A DNA stretch of 51,381 nucleotides, from contig WNYE01000146.1 in assembly GCA_021396245.1 (NCBI GenBank), forward strand, positions 1 to 51,381, given 5' to 3'. Numbering within the stretch: position 1 is the first letter of the stretch; the number at the start of each line of letters is the position of its first letter. Positions 35,207-46,500 of this stretch are shown in pieces. The notes under the pieces are model-generated. The model saw only the letters and a program-made list of their open reading frames with translations. It was not told where the DNA came from and made no database searches. The translations under genes were made by a program, and so were the position numbers. This DNA is from Sporothrix humicola (Eukaryota > Ascomycota > Sordariomycetes > Ophiostomatales > Ophiostomataceae).

Positions 35207-37121
35207 ATGAAGCGCTTTATTGCTCTCTCATTGGCGGCGGCTGCCTCGGCAGCGCCTGCTTTCAACACGGAGACCATCCACGGCGATGCCGCTCCCATCC
35301 TGTCGTCTGCGAACGCTGAGGAGGTGCCTGGCGCATACATCATCAAGTTCAAGGACCACGTTGACGAGAAGGGTGCCGCTGACCACCACTCGTGGGTCAA
35401 GACCATCCACGATACCTGGGTGAAGACTTTCCCCGAGAACAAGGACGAGCGCATCCTGGAGCTGCGTAAGCGCGGCTTCGGCCTCGATCTGGCCGACGAG
35501 GTCTTCCGCGGCCTCAAGCACACCTACAAGATTGGCAGTGGCTTCGTCGGCTACGCCGGTCACTTCGACGAGTCTGTCATTGAGCAGGTTCGCCGGCATC
35601 CTGATGTGAGTATTCATCCTTTTCCATTCTGATTCCCTTCGCTTTTCCATCGATAAAGCTGCAGCTTGCCGCTTATCTGGCATCCGCGGCCTCCTCCTTC
35701 GCTCGGGCTGTCTTATCGCCGAAGGCAGCTGATCACGCGATGCGTCATTGTGCACTGTACTAGGCTACAGCCTTGCACTGTACTGGACCTCATCACCACA
35801 AACACTCTGAACATTCATCGAAACAAACAATCAGAACATTGGCTAACATGCATCCCTTTCTCAGGTCGAGTACATCCACCGGGACACTGTTGTCCACACC
35901 ATGAAGTACCAGGAGATCGAGGTCACCAAGTCTGGCTGCGACCCCGAGACTGAGAAGGGCGCCCCCTGGGGTCTGGCCCGTGTGTCCCACCGCAAGTCGC
36001 TGAACTTCGGCACCTTCAACAAGTACCTGTACGCCGAGGAGGGTGGTGAGGGTGTTGATGCCTACGTTATTGACACTGGCACCAACATCAAGCACGTCGA
36101 TTTCGACGGCCGCGCCCACTGGGGCAAGACCATCCCCCAGGGTGACGAGGATGTTGATGGCAACGGCCACGGTACTCACTGCTCTGGCACCATTGCCGGC
36201 AAGAAGTACGGTGTCGCCAAGAAGGCCAATGTTTACGCCGTCAAGGTGCTCAAGTCTAACGGCTCTGGCACCATGTCCGACGTTATTGCTGGCGTCGAGT
36301 TCGCTGCTCAGCGCCACATTGAGCAGGTTGCTGCTGCCAAGAAGGGCAAGCGCAAGGGCTTCAAGGGCTCTGTCGCCAACATGTCTCTGGGTGGTGGCAA
36401 GACCACGCCCCTCGATGCTGCCGTCAACGCTGCCGTTAACGCTGGTCTGCACTTTGCTGTCGCCGCTGGCAACGACAATGCTGATGCTTGTAACTACTCT
36501 CCCGCTGCTGCTGCCAACGCCGTCACCGTCGGTGCCTCCGCTATTGACGACAGCCGTGCCTACTTCTCCAACTACGGCAAGTGCACTGATGTCTTCGCCC
36601 CTGGCCTGAACATCCAGTCGACTTGGATCGGCAGCAACACTGCTATCAACACCATCTCGGGTACCTCCATGGCCTCGCCCCACGTTTGCGGTCTCCTGGC
36701 CTACTACCTGTCTCTGCAGCCCGATACCGACTCGGAGTACTCGGTCGCTCCCATCACCCCCGCCAAGCTCAAGTCTAACCTGCTTGCTGTCTCGACCGTC
36801 GGCACACTGACCGACATCCCTGCTGACACCCCCAACCTGCTCATCTGGAACGGTGGCGGATGCAGCAACTACACCTCCATTGTCGAGGAGGGTGCTTATG
36901 ATGCTACCGCCGACAAGGCCGCTGAGAAGTCCACCTCGGGTGTTGTCCTTGACTCCGTTACCGAGCTCGAGAAGGCCATTGAGGCTGACCTCGAGATCGT
37001 CTCCGGCAAGGTCATCGGCAGTGCCTCGGCTTTCGGCCGCAAGGCTCACAAGTTCTCGGAGAAGATCCACGAGCTCGTCGACGAGGAGCTCAAGGAGTTC
37101 TTTGAGGAGCTGAAGCTGTAA
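35207..37121 (+). CDS. Subtilisin-like vacuolar serine protease (cerevisin / proteinase B type, S8)
   Basis: Broad-specificity endoprotease of the proteinase K/cerevisin group, expected in the vacuole and active in protein turnover and autophagy. Two exons, 35207-35605 and 35865-37121, give 551 aa. Residues 1-16 form a signal peptide (MKRFIALSLAAAASAA). An I9 inhibitor prodomain (AYIIKFKD...GFVGYAGHFDESVIEQVRRH) spans about 44-140 and should be cut off in activation. The catalytic triad is intact: D203 (VIDTGTN), H235 (GHGTHCSG) and S401 (GTSMASPHV), with oxyanion N336 (AVAAGNDN). After about residue 470 a charged tail rich in Glu, Lys and Ala follows and probably forms helices. The 259-nt intron is much longer than others here; its retention gives a stop soon after the prodomain. 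The ATG follows a long pyrimidine leader. Confidence 0.95.
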
Positions 37122-37955
37122 ATTGCTTATAGAGCGCGAGCTGTAGTGTCGCCATATTTTGCCAGATATGATTTTAGTGGCTAGGTGACACCAGCCTGCT
37201 GGGTCCTTTTTGGCATACACGTTTCTTATGTCCTTTTCCTTTAGTCATGTTATTGTAGTAGTCTGGGACTTTGTATTTCTTTTTCGTTATTGGCTTTTTC
37301 TGTTTAACTACGCAGTGTACTTCCATTTTTACTTTCTCTGGTTTTACAATCAACTCACTGTTACTCCTGCCTCCTCCTTTCCATGACATACATATCTGCA
37401 TATTACTAGGTGGACATCTTCTTTCTGGGGTTTGCGTTCGCAAGCCAAACTGTACTGTAGGAATATATCTTGGATAACATGGTCCCGTTTTTTTTCACTA
37501 ATGTGTTATGTGGTGTGTGATCGTGATACTGGACACCATGTCGGTCGTACCTTCCATTTTCTATTGTTGCTTGGCGTATCACTCGTGATTGCCCCTTTCG
37601 ATGCAAACCATGTCGTTCTTTCCACTCCCGTCATATATCCTGACGTTTGTTTCCTTACATTATGGGAACCATATTCCGTCCTTTGTTGACCAGATGCCCC
37701 TTTTTGCATCCTGACTGTTTTGTTTACTTTCTCCTCACTCCATCTGCACCAACAATATCGACGCAGACGCGTTTATACATACACCATTTCTTCATCGACA
37801 TCACACCCACATTCTTTCGCGTTTCTCTTAGGTTTTCTTTTCTATTCAACTTCTATTTTTTGTCTTGTTTACATCATTCGAAAGCTGCGACCAAATTGCT
37901 CAAGCAGACCGCCAAAAGCCCAAATATTCCATCACGAGGTCGACCCATATCAGCT
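37122..37955 (+). other. 3' flank of the subtilase and leader of the next gene
   Basis: This is T-rich sequence. The first part should be the subtilase 3' untranslated region, and from about 37700 it is pyrimidine-rich leader for the gene at 37956. The downstream frame is open back to 37647, and an in-frame ATG exists at 37662. However, the encoded Phe/Ser/Leu-rich stretch looks like translated leader, not protein. Confidence 0.5.
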
Positions 37956-40745
37956 ATGCAACGTGTGCGATCATCCAGAAGCCGGTCCGAAACTGCCCGG
38001 GGTGTCCACCTCCAGCACATTGATGCAACTGATGCTACAAGAGCTGCTCACATTGCCGCTGGCAAGGCTTTTGTCCACAACCAAGAGAGAAATGGCCCCG
38101 AAGCACCTCAGACTCTGTTCCCTGACCCGTTCGTCGGTGCCCACCCCCAAACCACGCGGCACGGCAAATCGGAAAGCAATACATGCCCACCCACATCCGC
38201 ATCACAGTTAGGGAGCCGACCTCAGAGCGGCAGCATTCGGTTTGTCCAGAATGGCGGCCAGACAATCAGCTCAGCACGACTCGAGGCGACTCGGGCCAAT
38301 ATGAAATGGGCACCAGGAGCGTTCCAGACGCCAGTCAGAAACACGGCACCCTCCGATGTCCACCCAGCATCTCGATGCACTGCTGGCAGCGAGAGTAATT
38401 ACTCACAGTATACGTCTTCTTTACCTTGCACCCCTATGAACAAGCTAAATATCAACAAAACATGGTCAGCATCACAAGTACGGAACAAGGAGAATTTTGG
38501 GGGCGCGGCAGCCAACACAGCAATGGCAAGAAACACAATACATATCAGTACTGCTCCACGCCGAACGATCATGAGCCAAAGACACTGGACGCGCCCGTCA
38601 TCGCGAGGAAGTATACGAAGCAAGGCTAGCAGCACATCTACTGCCTTGGGAAGCAGATCCTTGCGAGCAGCTACAAATGGCGCCAACCCTACGGCTCATT
38701 GCTTTGGTCAGCCTGTCTTCTTTCGCGATACTGCAACAAAGACGGGCTCTATAAGCGAGTACAACAACCAGGCGTCTGATGTGTACAGTGCAACTCAGAG
38801 GCATCCGCTCTTGGCAATACCCTCGTTACAGAACGCCTATAACGGTGGGTGTTTCCAGAAAGATATGAGTTACCTTCAGCCACGGCCGATGACAGACACC
38901 GTAGGGATGACGACGATGCCACCGCCATGTTCGACGACATCGAAAAGCTTCTTGCGCACACACCGGAAGCGAAACTTCTCGTTCTCGAGCAACGATGACG
39001 ACAAATTCACAGCTGCCTCTTCAATGATAGACGCATCTCACAAGCGTCTTTCCCTGCGTTCTCCGCGTGCTGAAGAGAAAGGTATGCGCAAGTCGCTACG
39101 GAAAACCCAACCTCAGACACCACGACCCAGCATATTACCTCAAAAAGAGGGGCTAGACGCCGATGCCCAAGAGGTAGATGTTATTGGAGTAAACGAGATA
39201 AGCAGCACCGGCAGCCTGCGCCGAACGGCGAGCAGGATGTCAAAGAAAGTCAAGATGAGACTGAGAAGCTTTTGGAGCCATGACAAAAGTGACACCAGCT
39301 CTGAACAGGCGCCTGACCAGCATGTTGAGACCTCTGTACCTCACGGCACGCGTTTCACCGGTCACGAATATATGGCAGAACGCGAAAGAAGACTTTCCAT
39401 GTCCAATGGTTTTCATGCCAGCTCCGAGTACAACGATACTGGGACAGTCGTCCATACCGGCTACGGATACGACGCAGCCGATCCGGCGGCACGCGATGCC
39501 AGTGGCGAGACCTCTCGATTCACAAGCTGGTCGAGCGCCTCGGTGCGCCGGACATCATCGACCGCAAGCAATCGACTAGCAGCCGGCGAGCTCATGTCAC
39601 ATCAATTGCCCGTGATTTCCGAAGGAAACGGTCAAGCTAAAGTCTCAACCCCAACGCAACTTCACCGGCATGAAGCAAATTTCCAAATGCAAGGCGAAAC
39701 CGACGAGGGTCGCCCCCAACCACAGACCCAAGCTATCAAGCCTACGCCGCGAAGCCTGGCCGACAGAGATGCTGAACTTCTGGCATCTGGAATCCGTATG
39801 CGGCGTGCAGCACATGTATCTCCCAGTTCGTTTTCTAGCTCGTCCTCCTCTTCACCTTCGCTCGCTAGCAGCGGCCGTGGAAATACACCGAGACAGGCAA
39901 TTGCACCGGCTGCGCTTCGCCGGTTGCAAGAGCTGAGCTTGAACCTCCAGAAAGTTTGCCAGGAGGAGAAGATGGAGAATACTTCAAAGCCACAAACAAG
40001 TTACGATGACCCGTTTTATGACGGGGACAAAAACGGTCGTCCGTTGTTTGCTTTCCAGTCTGGGCCAACGACACCGGCTGATCCTACACTCCCCGAGATG
40101 CCCAGATTCCCCCCGGTAACCACCAGCCAGGTGGCTGCATCGCCTCAGTACTTCTTCAGAGGAAAGAGCCCCTTCAGGCGCACTCTTCGTGAGAATATGA
40201 AGACGTTTGAAGGAGAGCCAGCGTCATTTCGAGCCCAGCTACGAGAGCGGGCTGAAAGTGGACGTGACCACCAGCTAGGTGGCACTGCACTTCAACACCA
40301 CGAGAATGATGGGCCATATCGAGCCACTGATGACGATGCTCCTCTTCTGCAATCCGATGGAGCGGGACAGTGGTCTCGAGTACAAGCATGGCAAGCCAGC
40401 CTGGTTCATGACAGCTCCACCAAATCAGACAGCACCCACTCGCCACGAGGCAAAGGACAGACCGACCCCACGGCAGATGAGAGTTCCGATCTTCGTGCCA
40501 TGGTCACACAAGGTCTCTGCGCATCGGCGACAGATTTAGGAGATTGTGCTGGCCGAACTCCAGTGGCCCGGCCAGTGCAGCTTGAGCGCCTTCACCGAGA
40601 TACCGTTGTCTCACCTGAACAGCTTCGGCATTGGATCAACCAGAGTGTCGATATGGAGGAAATGGGCAGCCCGTGGGCAAAGGGAGTGGCAGGTCACACA
40701 CGCGAGAACGCCGAACACGCTGACCATGACGAGAGCATACTTTAA
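37956..40745 (+). CDS. Large disordered Ser/Arg-rich protein, function unknown
   Basis: I do not recognise this protein. The single exon encodes 929 aa from the ATG at 37956, chosen because sequence with protein character starts there (MQRVRSSRSRSETARGVHLQ, then HIDATDATRAAHIAAGKAF). The N-terminal 40 residues look like a conserved helix. Most of the rest is rich in Ser, Thr, Arg, Gln and Pro and probably disordered, with many possible phosphorylation sites. A basic amphipathic stretch, RRTASRMSKKVKMRLRSFW, lies near residue 420 and could bind membranes or a protein partner. Another Ser run sits near residue 630, followed by a helix (APAALRRLQELSLNLQKVCQ). A short SPFRRTLRENMKTFEG segment lies near 740. 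No membrane segment or enzyme motif is seen. Upstream in-frame ATG 37662 is an alternative start that I consider unlikely. Confidence 0.8.
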   Translation: MQRVRSSRSRSETARGVHLQHIDATDATRAAHIAAGKAFVHNQERNGPEAPQTLFPDPFVGAHPQTTRHGKSESNTCPPTSASQLGSRPQSGSIRFVQNGGQTISSARLEATRANMKWAPGAFQTPVRNTAPSDVHPASRCTAGSESNYSQYTSSLPCTPMNKLNINKTWSASQVRNKENFGGAAANTAMARNTIHISTAPRRTIMSQRHWTRPSSRGSIRSKASSTSTALGSRSLRAATNGANPTAHCFGQPVFFRDTATKTGSISEYNNQASDVYSATQRHPLLAIPSLQNAYNGGCFQKDMSYLQPRPMTDTVGMTTMPPPCSTTSKSFLRTHRKRNFSFSSNDDDKFTAASSMIDASHKRLSLRSPRAEEKGMRKSLRKTQPQTPRPSILPQKEGLDADAQEVDVIGVNEISSTGSLRRTASRMSKKVKMRLRSFWSHDKSDTSSEQAPDQHVETSVPHGTRFTGHEYMAERERRLSMSNGFHASSEYNDTGTVVHTGYGYDAADPAARDASGETSRFTSWSSASVRRTSSTASNRLAAGELMSHQLPVISEGNGQAKVSTPTQLHRHEANFQMQGETDEGRPQPQTQAIKPTPRSLADRDAELLASGIRMRRAAHVSPSSFSSSSSSSPSLASSGRGNTPRQAIAPAALRRLQELSLNLQKVCQEEKMENTSKPQTSYDDPFYDGDKNGRPLFAFQSGPTTPADPTLPEMPRFPPVTTSQVAASPQYFFRGKSPFRRTLRENMKTFEGEPASFRAQLRERAESGRDHQLGGTALQHHENDGPYRATDDDAPLLQSDGAGQWSRVQAWQASLVHDSSTKSDSTHSPRGKGQTDPTADESSDLRAMVTQGLCASATDLGDCAGRTPVARPVQLERLHRDTVVSPEQLRHWINQSVDMEEMGSPWAKGVAGHTRENAEHADHDESIL

Positions 40746-43571
40746 CAGTGGTTAATGCATTAGTTGAAATTGACCTTTAGTTAGAATAGAATAGTTGGAG
40801 GAGGGCCATCACACAGGGAGCATGCCTTATGAAGCGGCGGTTTATGGAATTTTGTGTTAGAACGACAAGAGGGTGATAGCTAAAATAAAAGGATGTCCGT
40901 CGCCATTATTTAACAACGACTGCCTAATTAATGGACGTCAAAGAAGGCTTAGTCGCGGGCAGTCCCGGGCGTTGGAGAGCTTGTTAGTGTCAGTCAAAGC
41001 GACATTCCAGCACTGACCTGACCTGGCCAAATACGTCACCAGCTTGTCCCACGTTTCCATATTTTAGCGACTGAGGTGGATTTGGGGAAATAGAAGCATA
41101 CCAAAGGCACGTTTCCTACCTTGAGGAGCCTATTGATCTGTGCTTGCTGCCTGCTTTGTCGTCTTATCGAACTGTGCATACGGAGTGCAGACAATCAAGT
41201 CCATAAACGTCTGTCTTCAACAAGACGCAAGATCAAAGACAAGACACGGCACTTTTCTTACATATGCGGCTCAAAGCGTTGCACTGAGCAAAAAAATGGA
41301 TACAAGCAAAGTCCCACGCGCAGCGGTGGCAGTGGATAATGTAATGTTGTTCCAGATGCCAGAAACAAGATCCCTGCAACGCGTCGATTTCTGTCCCGCA
41401 GGCTGGTCATAAGGCTGAAATGGGACGGGATGAGAGGAGCGGTCGAGGGTCATACCGACTCTATTTTGTCACTCTGTGTCCTTTGTGCCCTTTGGCATCT
41501 TTTTGGTGTGTACGGAGTAGATGTGTTTGGCCTTGTTAAGCTTTTTGCCCAAAACATCCCCAACAATTTTTAACTGTCTCTTTCCCATGATAGGCTGTCA
41601 GCTGCGCCGTCTTTGAGGGGAGCGAGACGTCAAAGAGTGTCAGCAACCACTGCAAGGGCCCGATTCTTTGATAAAACGGCAGAAATACCTGGGCGGCCAA
41701 AATGTGAGACAGTCTTTCATATCATCCTACGTCTTTTGCGTGGTCAGAGTGCAAGTACTCGTGGACGGCAAACTGTCGAACATCCCAACAAAAAAGGCAG
41801 CCGTACAAGGCTTACCTTTTGCAGGTTCCTCGAAACGCATGTAAGATGTTTACGCTTTGGGCTGGTAGATAGAAACCAGGGAGTAAAAAGCCGGCGAGCT
41901 CGACGTAGGACAAGCCAAGTTTTCATTATCGTCAAACCGAGCGTGAGAGTAGCAAGAAAACCCCCTCCTCGCTGTTCCCCTCTTGACCACAAGCCGGCTT
42001 GAGGCATTTCGGCTTCACATGCAGGGCAGGACAGCATACATCGAAGAAAACGCGGAGGCGCATCGTCATTGTGCATTTTCGGGGTAGAAAAACGGCCGCT
42101 AGGTTGGCAGGTTGGCGAACGATCGTCGCTTTGGTGCAAAGGGAGATAGAGCAGAGAGTTACAGAGGGGAGCTACGACCAAGGCCACACAAACGGATGCG
42201 TTCTTGCCCAAGTTTCCGGGCCTGCCGGGGTAGGTGGCGCTCTTTCTCCGATTGTCAACTTTTCAGCGAAGCGAACGGAATAGCTGTTTCCGTGTATTTT
42301 TCTCCTCAGTATCGCGCTCTTTCCATTTTTCACCTCTTTGGTTCAGGCAGCTGTGTAAAGTGCATCGTCAAAGGGATGTATCTATTTACAGGCCAAAAGC
42401 TGACATGAACCCACCAGACAGTTTGCAAGTTTGTCCTTTGTTTTCTCACACCCAAAAGCGCGTTTTGACGGTTGGTTTTGTTCAATGTGTGTTTAATTGG
42501 CGCTGATCTGGGGCTGACAGGATGTGTGGTTCGCTGGGACCTGCAACCGTTGGCTCTTTCCCTGCTAAAGTGGCCGCGCTAGTGGGCAATGGGAAGGTGC
42601 TATGGAGCAGCAGTTTGTGCCTGTAAATATGGAAGAACGTGCGACGGACAGGAGGGTACACGTGTATCCCAGTAATCTCCCACCTAAAAAGGCAGTAGCG
42701 ACCGTATTCTCTCGTATCATCCACGCGCTCCAGATCTTGTGCAGGTGCCCGAAGCCCCTGTGCTCCTTCCTTTTAGTGAGAATGTTCCTCGCTGACACCT
42801 TCCCGCGCGCGCGTTCCTGCCATTCTCCCCCTACTCACTTTTCTTTCCTGATCTCATTTGCTTTCGCTCCTCCTCTCTCTCCACCCCCTTTTTCAACAAC
42901 GACAAACTCGAGCTCGGCATGCGACAACAAACAAACCTCGACGCCTCCTGTTGAACATATTTCCTTCCTCCTCGCGCCGCATCTTAATTTTTAATGCCCG
43001 CTGGCCCTTCGCACTGCCTCACTCGTCCACTGCAGCTTAAGGCACCAGCCAAATCCGACCGCACCCTTGCTGGCCCTTTGTCTCTAAAGTCTCCAAATCC
43101 GCCTCGTCATCGTCTTCGTGGCCAGATCTTTGTGGAATCGACGCACTCAAGTTCTGCGACCTGCAACTCGACACTGGGTCGCTAAGCACCAACACTCTGT
43201 CACTGCAATTGACTGTTTACCTCAATTGTGACTGCAGAACTACTACGATCGTTTTCTCGGCTTTCTCATCTTTTGACAGCATATACTCTGTTTACGATTC
43301 GACGTTGTTCGGTCTTTTATTCATGCACTCGACTCTTCAATTCGAACGGCCTGTCTCTCGCCCCCCTCGGACCCTCGAGTCTGCTTTTGTCTGTCTATTG
43401 CCGTAGTCCTCACCAACTCTACAGTAATCGAGCGAGGCAAGGCACGATCCCTCTCGTTCCGGCCTCTTTGCTTCGACGGCCGTTGCCGTGAGCTTCGACT
43501 AGAACCAGACCGAAAAAAAACACGGAATATACCTCGAAAACTTGAACGAGTCCTCGTTCACACTGGTCACC
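40746..43571. other. 2.8-kb spacer upstream of EFR3
   Basis: It holds the 3' flank of the disordered-protein gene and the promoter and long leader of EFR3. From about 42835 the plus strand is pyrimidine-rich. Open frames of 60-155 codons on both strands lack conserved character. One TACGGAGTA motif lies at 41511-41519. No RNA gene is recognised. Confidence 0.5.
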
Positions 43572-46500
43572 ATGCACGCCATCGCCCAGAAATGCCGGCC
43601 AAAGCACCAGGTCCTTGTGCTCAAGTGCTACCCGCGCACCACAAAGGGCACGATTGACGTCAAACCCAACTCGAGCGAGCTCAGCTACTTGCTCTACTAT
43701 GCCACCTCCCGCCGGAGTAAGATCCAAAAGGTCGGCAGCTTTCTCGAGCGGAAGACCGCCAGCGATGTCTGGCGTCAGCGGATTGGCAATGTCCAAGTCA
43801 CGCTCAAGATCCTCGAGGCCCTGATCGAAAAGAACCCCAAAGACCTGCCCTTGTTCGCCCCCAATGTCCTAAAGATCCTCGACGTTATCCTCCGCTCCAA
43901 CGACATCACCATGGTCGAGTCGTCGATTCCGACATTTGAGGCGTTCTGCTCCAACCACGACGCCTCAACTCTCCTAGCCGATCAGCTCTACCTCGCCCAA
44001 TTCGAGGCCGTCGTGCGCCACTACGCGTCATTTGCTTCCACCCGCCTCTCGCCCGGTAAGAGCCGGCCCAGCAAGCCGGTGGCCATGCGATGGCGCAGCG
44101 CCGGCCTCGAGGCAATTCGTGCTGTGGCCGCCTCAGATGCTCTTTCGACGATTGCGGGCCGTCAGTACGATATGATGGTCCCTATGATCCTCGAAAACCT
44201 GTGGACCGACAACGAAGAGTTCCTCGACGTGCTCCTCGACCGCGCGGAAGCCGAAGAGAAGGACGACAACGACCGCCAGCTGAAACGGCGGAACAGTGTG
44301 GCCACTGTGCGCACTGCCGACACCGCTGGCGACACAAACCCCATCGCCCTTTCTGGAACTGCTATGGACGTCGACAAGCTGGCAGAACAGGATATTGGTG
44401 TGCTGGCGATGCTGTGCCTGAAGCAGATCTTCATCTCTTCGAGCCGCTCGCTCATCCACTATGCCACGCTGGCCCTCCTGGACTTTGTCAAGGAACGCAT
44501 CGACCAAGGCGAGGCCGTTGTGCGCACAAGCCCCGGCAGCCGGGAGGGAGGCTGGTCAGTTAAGATATGCGGTCTCCTCCTGCGCTGGGCGCCTGTGCAG
44601 GAACGCTACATTATTCTCATTACTGTCATGGACACCCTGGCTCGCACGCCTCTTTCCGACGAGACTCTCGACCGCCACATTGCCTTGACTACCATGATTG
44701 GCTCTCTGCTCCGGTCCGAGGAGAGCTTGATCGGTCTCAGCGTCATGGATGTGCTGCTTGGCTTTATCCAGCACATCAAGAAGCTCGTTCAGATGCCCGG
44801 CGACCCTGCCGCAGCAGCAGCTGTTGCTGCTTCTGAAGGCCCTCTGCCTGGCCGCCCCGATCCACGTTCGCCCACCACACTGGCCGCCATCGAGTCTGCC
44901 TCGACCGTTGCGTCAAAGCGTAAGGAGCTTCTGACGCGGTTGCAGCAGTGCATCGGTGACCTCGCCACACATGTCTACTATGCCGACCAGATTTCCGACA
45001 TGGTTTCCACGATCCTGTACCGCATGAAGCCACCTCGGTCGGGCAGCGGTACCGGTAACTCCACGCCGCCGGGTGAGAAGGCTGCCACTGAGGACGGCAA
45101 GACGGATGGTGAAGGTGCAGGTGACTCGCCTCAGAAGGGTAGCTCGTCACATCAACCAACTGTCGACTCTCTCTTCTCCCTTAGCGTGGCCAATACGGCT
45201 GTGCTGCGCTCGATCAAGGCTATCTTGCTGGTGGCGAACCCCAAGACCAACCTCGGCGGCAACCAGACTTTGTCGCGGAACCGTGTGCCAATCCAGGTCT
45301 GGGAGGGCACGCACTGGTTGCTTCGGGATCCCGATGGCCAGGTGCGCAAGGCATACGTCGATGCTCTTATCACCTGGCTCGACCGTGAAGTATCTCACAG
45401 CGACCAGCGTGCCCGCGACGACAGCACGATAGGCTCGTCCGTTCCGACCACATCTATCATCGGCAACCGCCCTAGCACCAAGAACGGCCCGACATCGGGC
45501 AATGCCGGGGCAGCATCCAACCTGGCAAGACGCGCGGTGTCCAGTGCATCGAACCGCGGCGAGAACGGTGTGGCAGGTGGTAGCGTTATCAAGCAGTCCT
45601 CGTCCAGCCGGAGACGCCGCACTTTCTTCCTCTCGCTTCTGCACCTCGCCATCTATGACAATGCACTGCAGTATGTCGACTACGAGACCGATATCGTTCT
45701 GCTGCACGTGCTCCTGTACAAGCTTGTCGACAAGCTGGGCGTCAACGCTACGCGCTACGGCCTGCCCATGATCTTCCAGCTGCAGGAGGCGATCCAGGAC
45801 GTGGAGACTCCGCAGGCTAAGGTTCGCGTCGGCAGCCTGGTGCACGGCTACTTCTGGACTCTGACCGAGAAGTTCCAGTTCGAGACAACCATGGTCGGCA
45901 ACGCCATCCGCAACGAGGTCACCCGCCGCCGCTCCAAGCACTTTTGGGTCGAGGGTGTCCATGTTCCTCCCAACTCGCTCCTGGAGCTCGTGGGCACACC
46001 AGGCATGTCTCGGCCTCAGCCCCGCATGCCGCTGCACGAGATTGAGACGGAGGCTTTGCTGCCATTCGATGACCGCCTGTCTCTGGTGGAGAACATTTGC
46101 GCCGGCTATCAGGAGACAGCCGGCTCGCCGCCACAGAGCCCTGCAATTAGTCCCAGCAGAGGCATGAACTCGGCGGGCGGTGGCTCGTTCAACTTTGGTA
46201 TCAGCGCTCCCGGTGCTGCGGCCGGTAACGGTAACGGCAACAACAACACGGATTTCGACGAAGAGGTTCCAGCATCGTACCGGAACCAGATGATGTCGGA
46301 CTGGTCGCGCGATGCGGTCATCCAGTCGGTGCAGCAGAGCGCCGGTAGCAAGTCGGTGTCCCTTAGCGGATCGCGCACCGGCACCATGGCAACCAACTCG
46401 CAAGCGGCCGGCCGCACTCGCCTGATGGCCAACACCTCGAGCGGTCTGGGCAAGGAGTACCTGTACGCCAACGGCAACGGCGTGTCGCCCTCGGCCAGCC

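Noticed and set aside
35793..37220. 475-codon open frame on the minus strand opposite the subtilase
   Set aside because: It is an antisense shadow produced by the strong C/G third-position bias of the subtilase, whose catalytic triad is intact. Its product is a Val/Leu/Gly-rich string without motifs.
37662..37955. Upstream in-frame ATG extending the 929-aa protein by 98 residues
   Set aside because: The extension is translated pyrimidine-rich leader (Phe/Ser/Leu/His), unlike the rest of the protein. The ATG at 37956 begins sequence with protein character.
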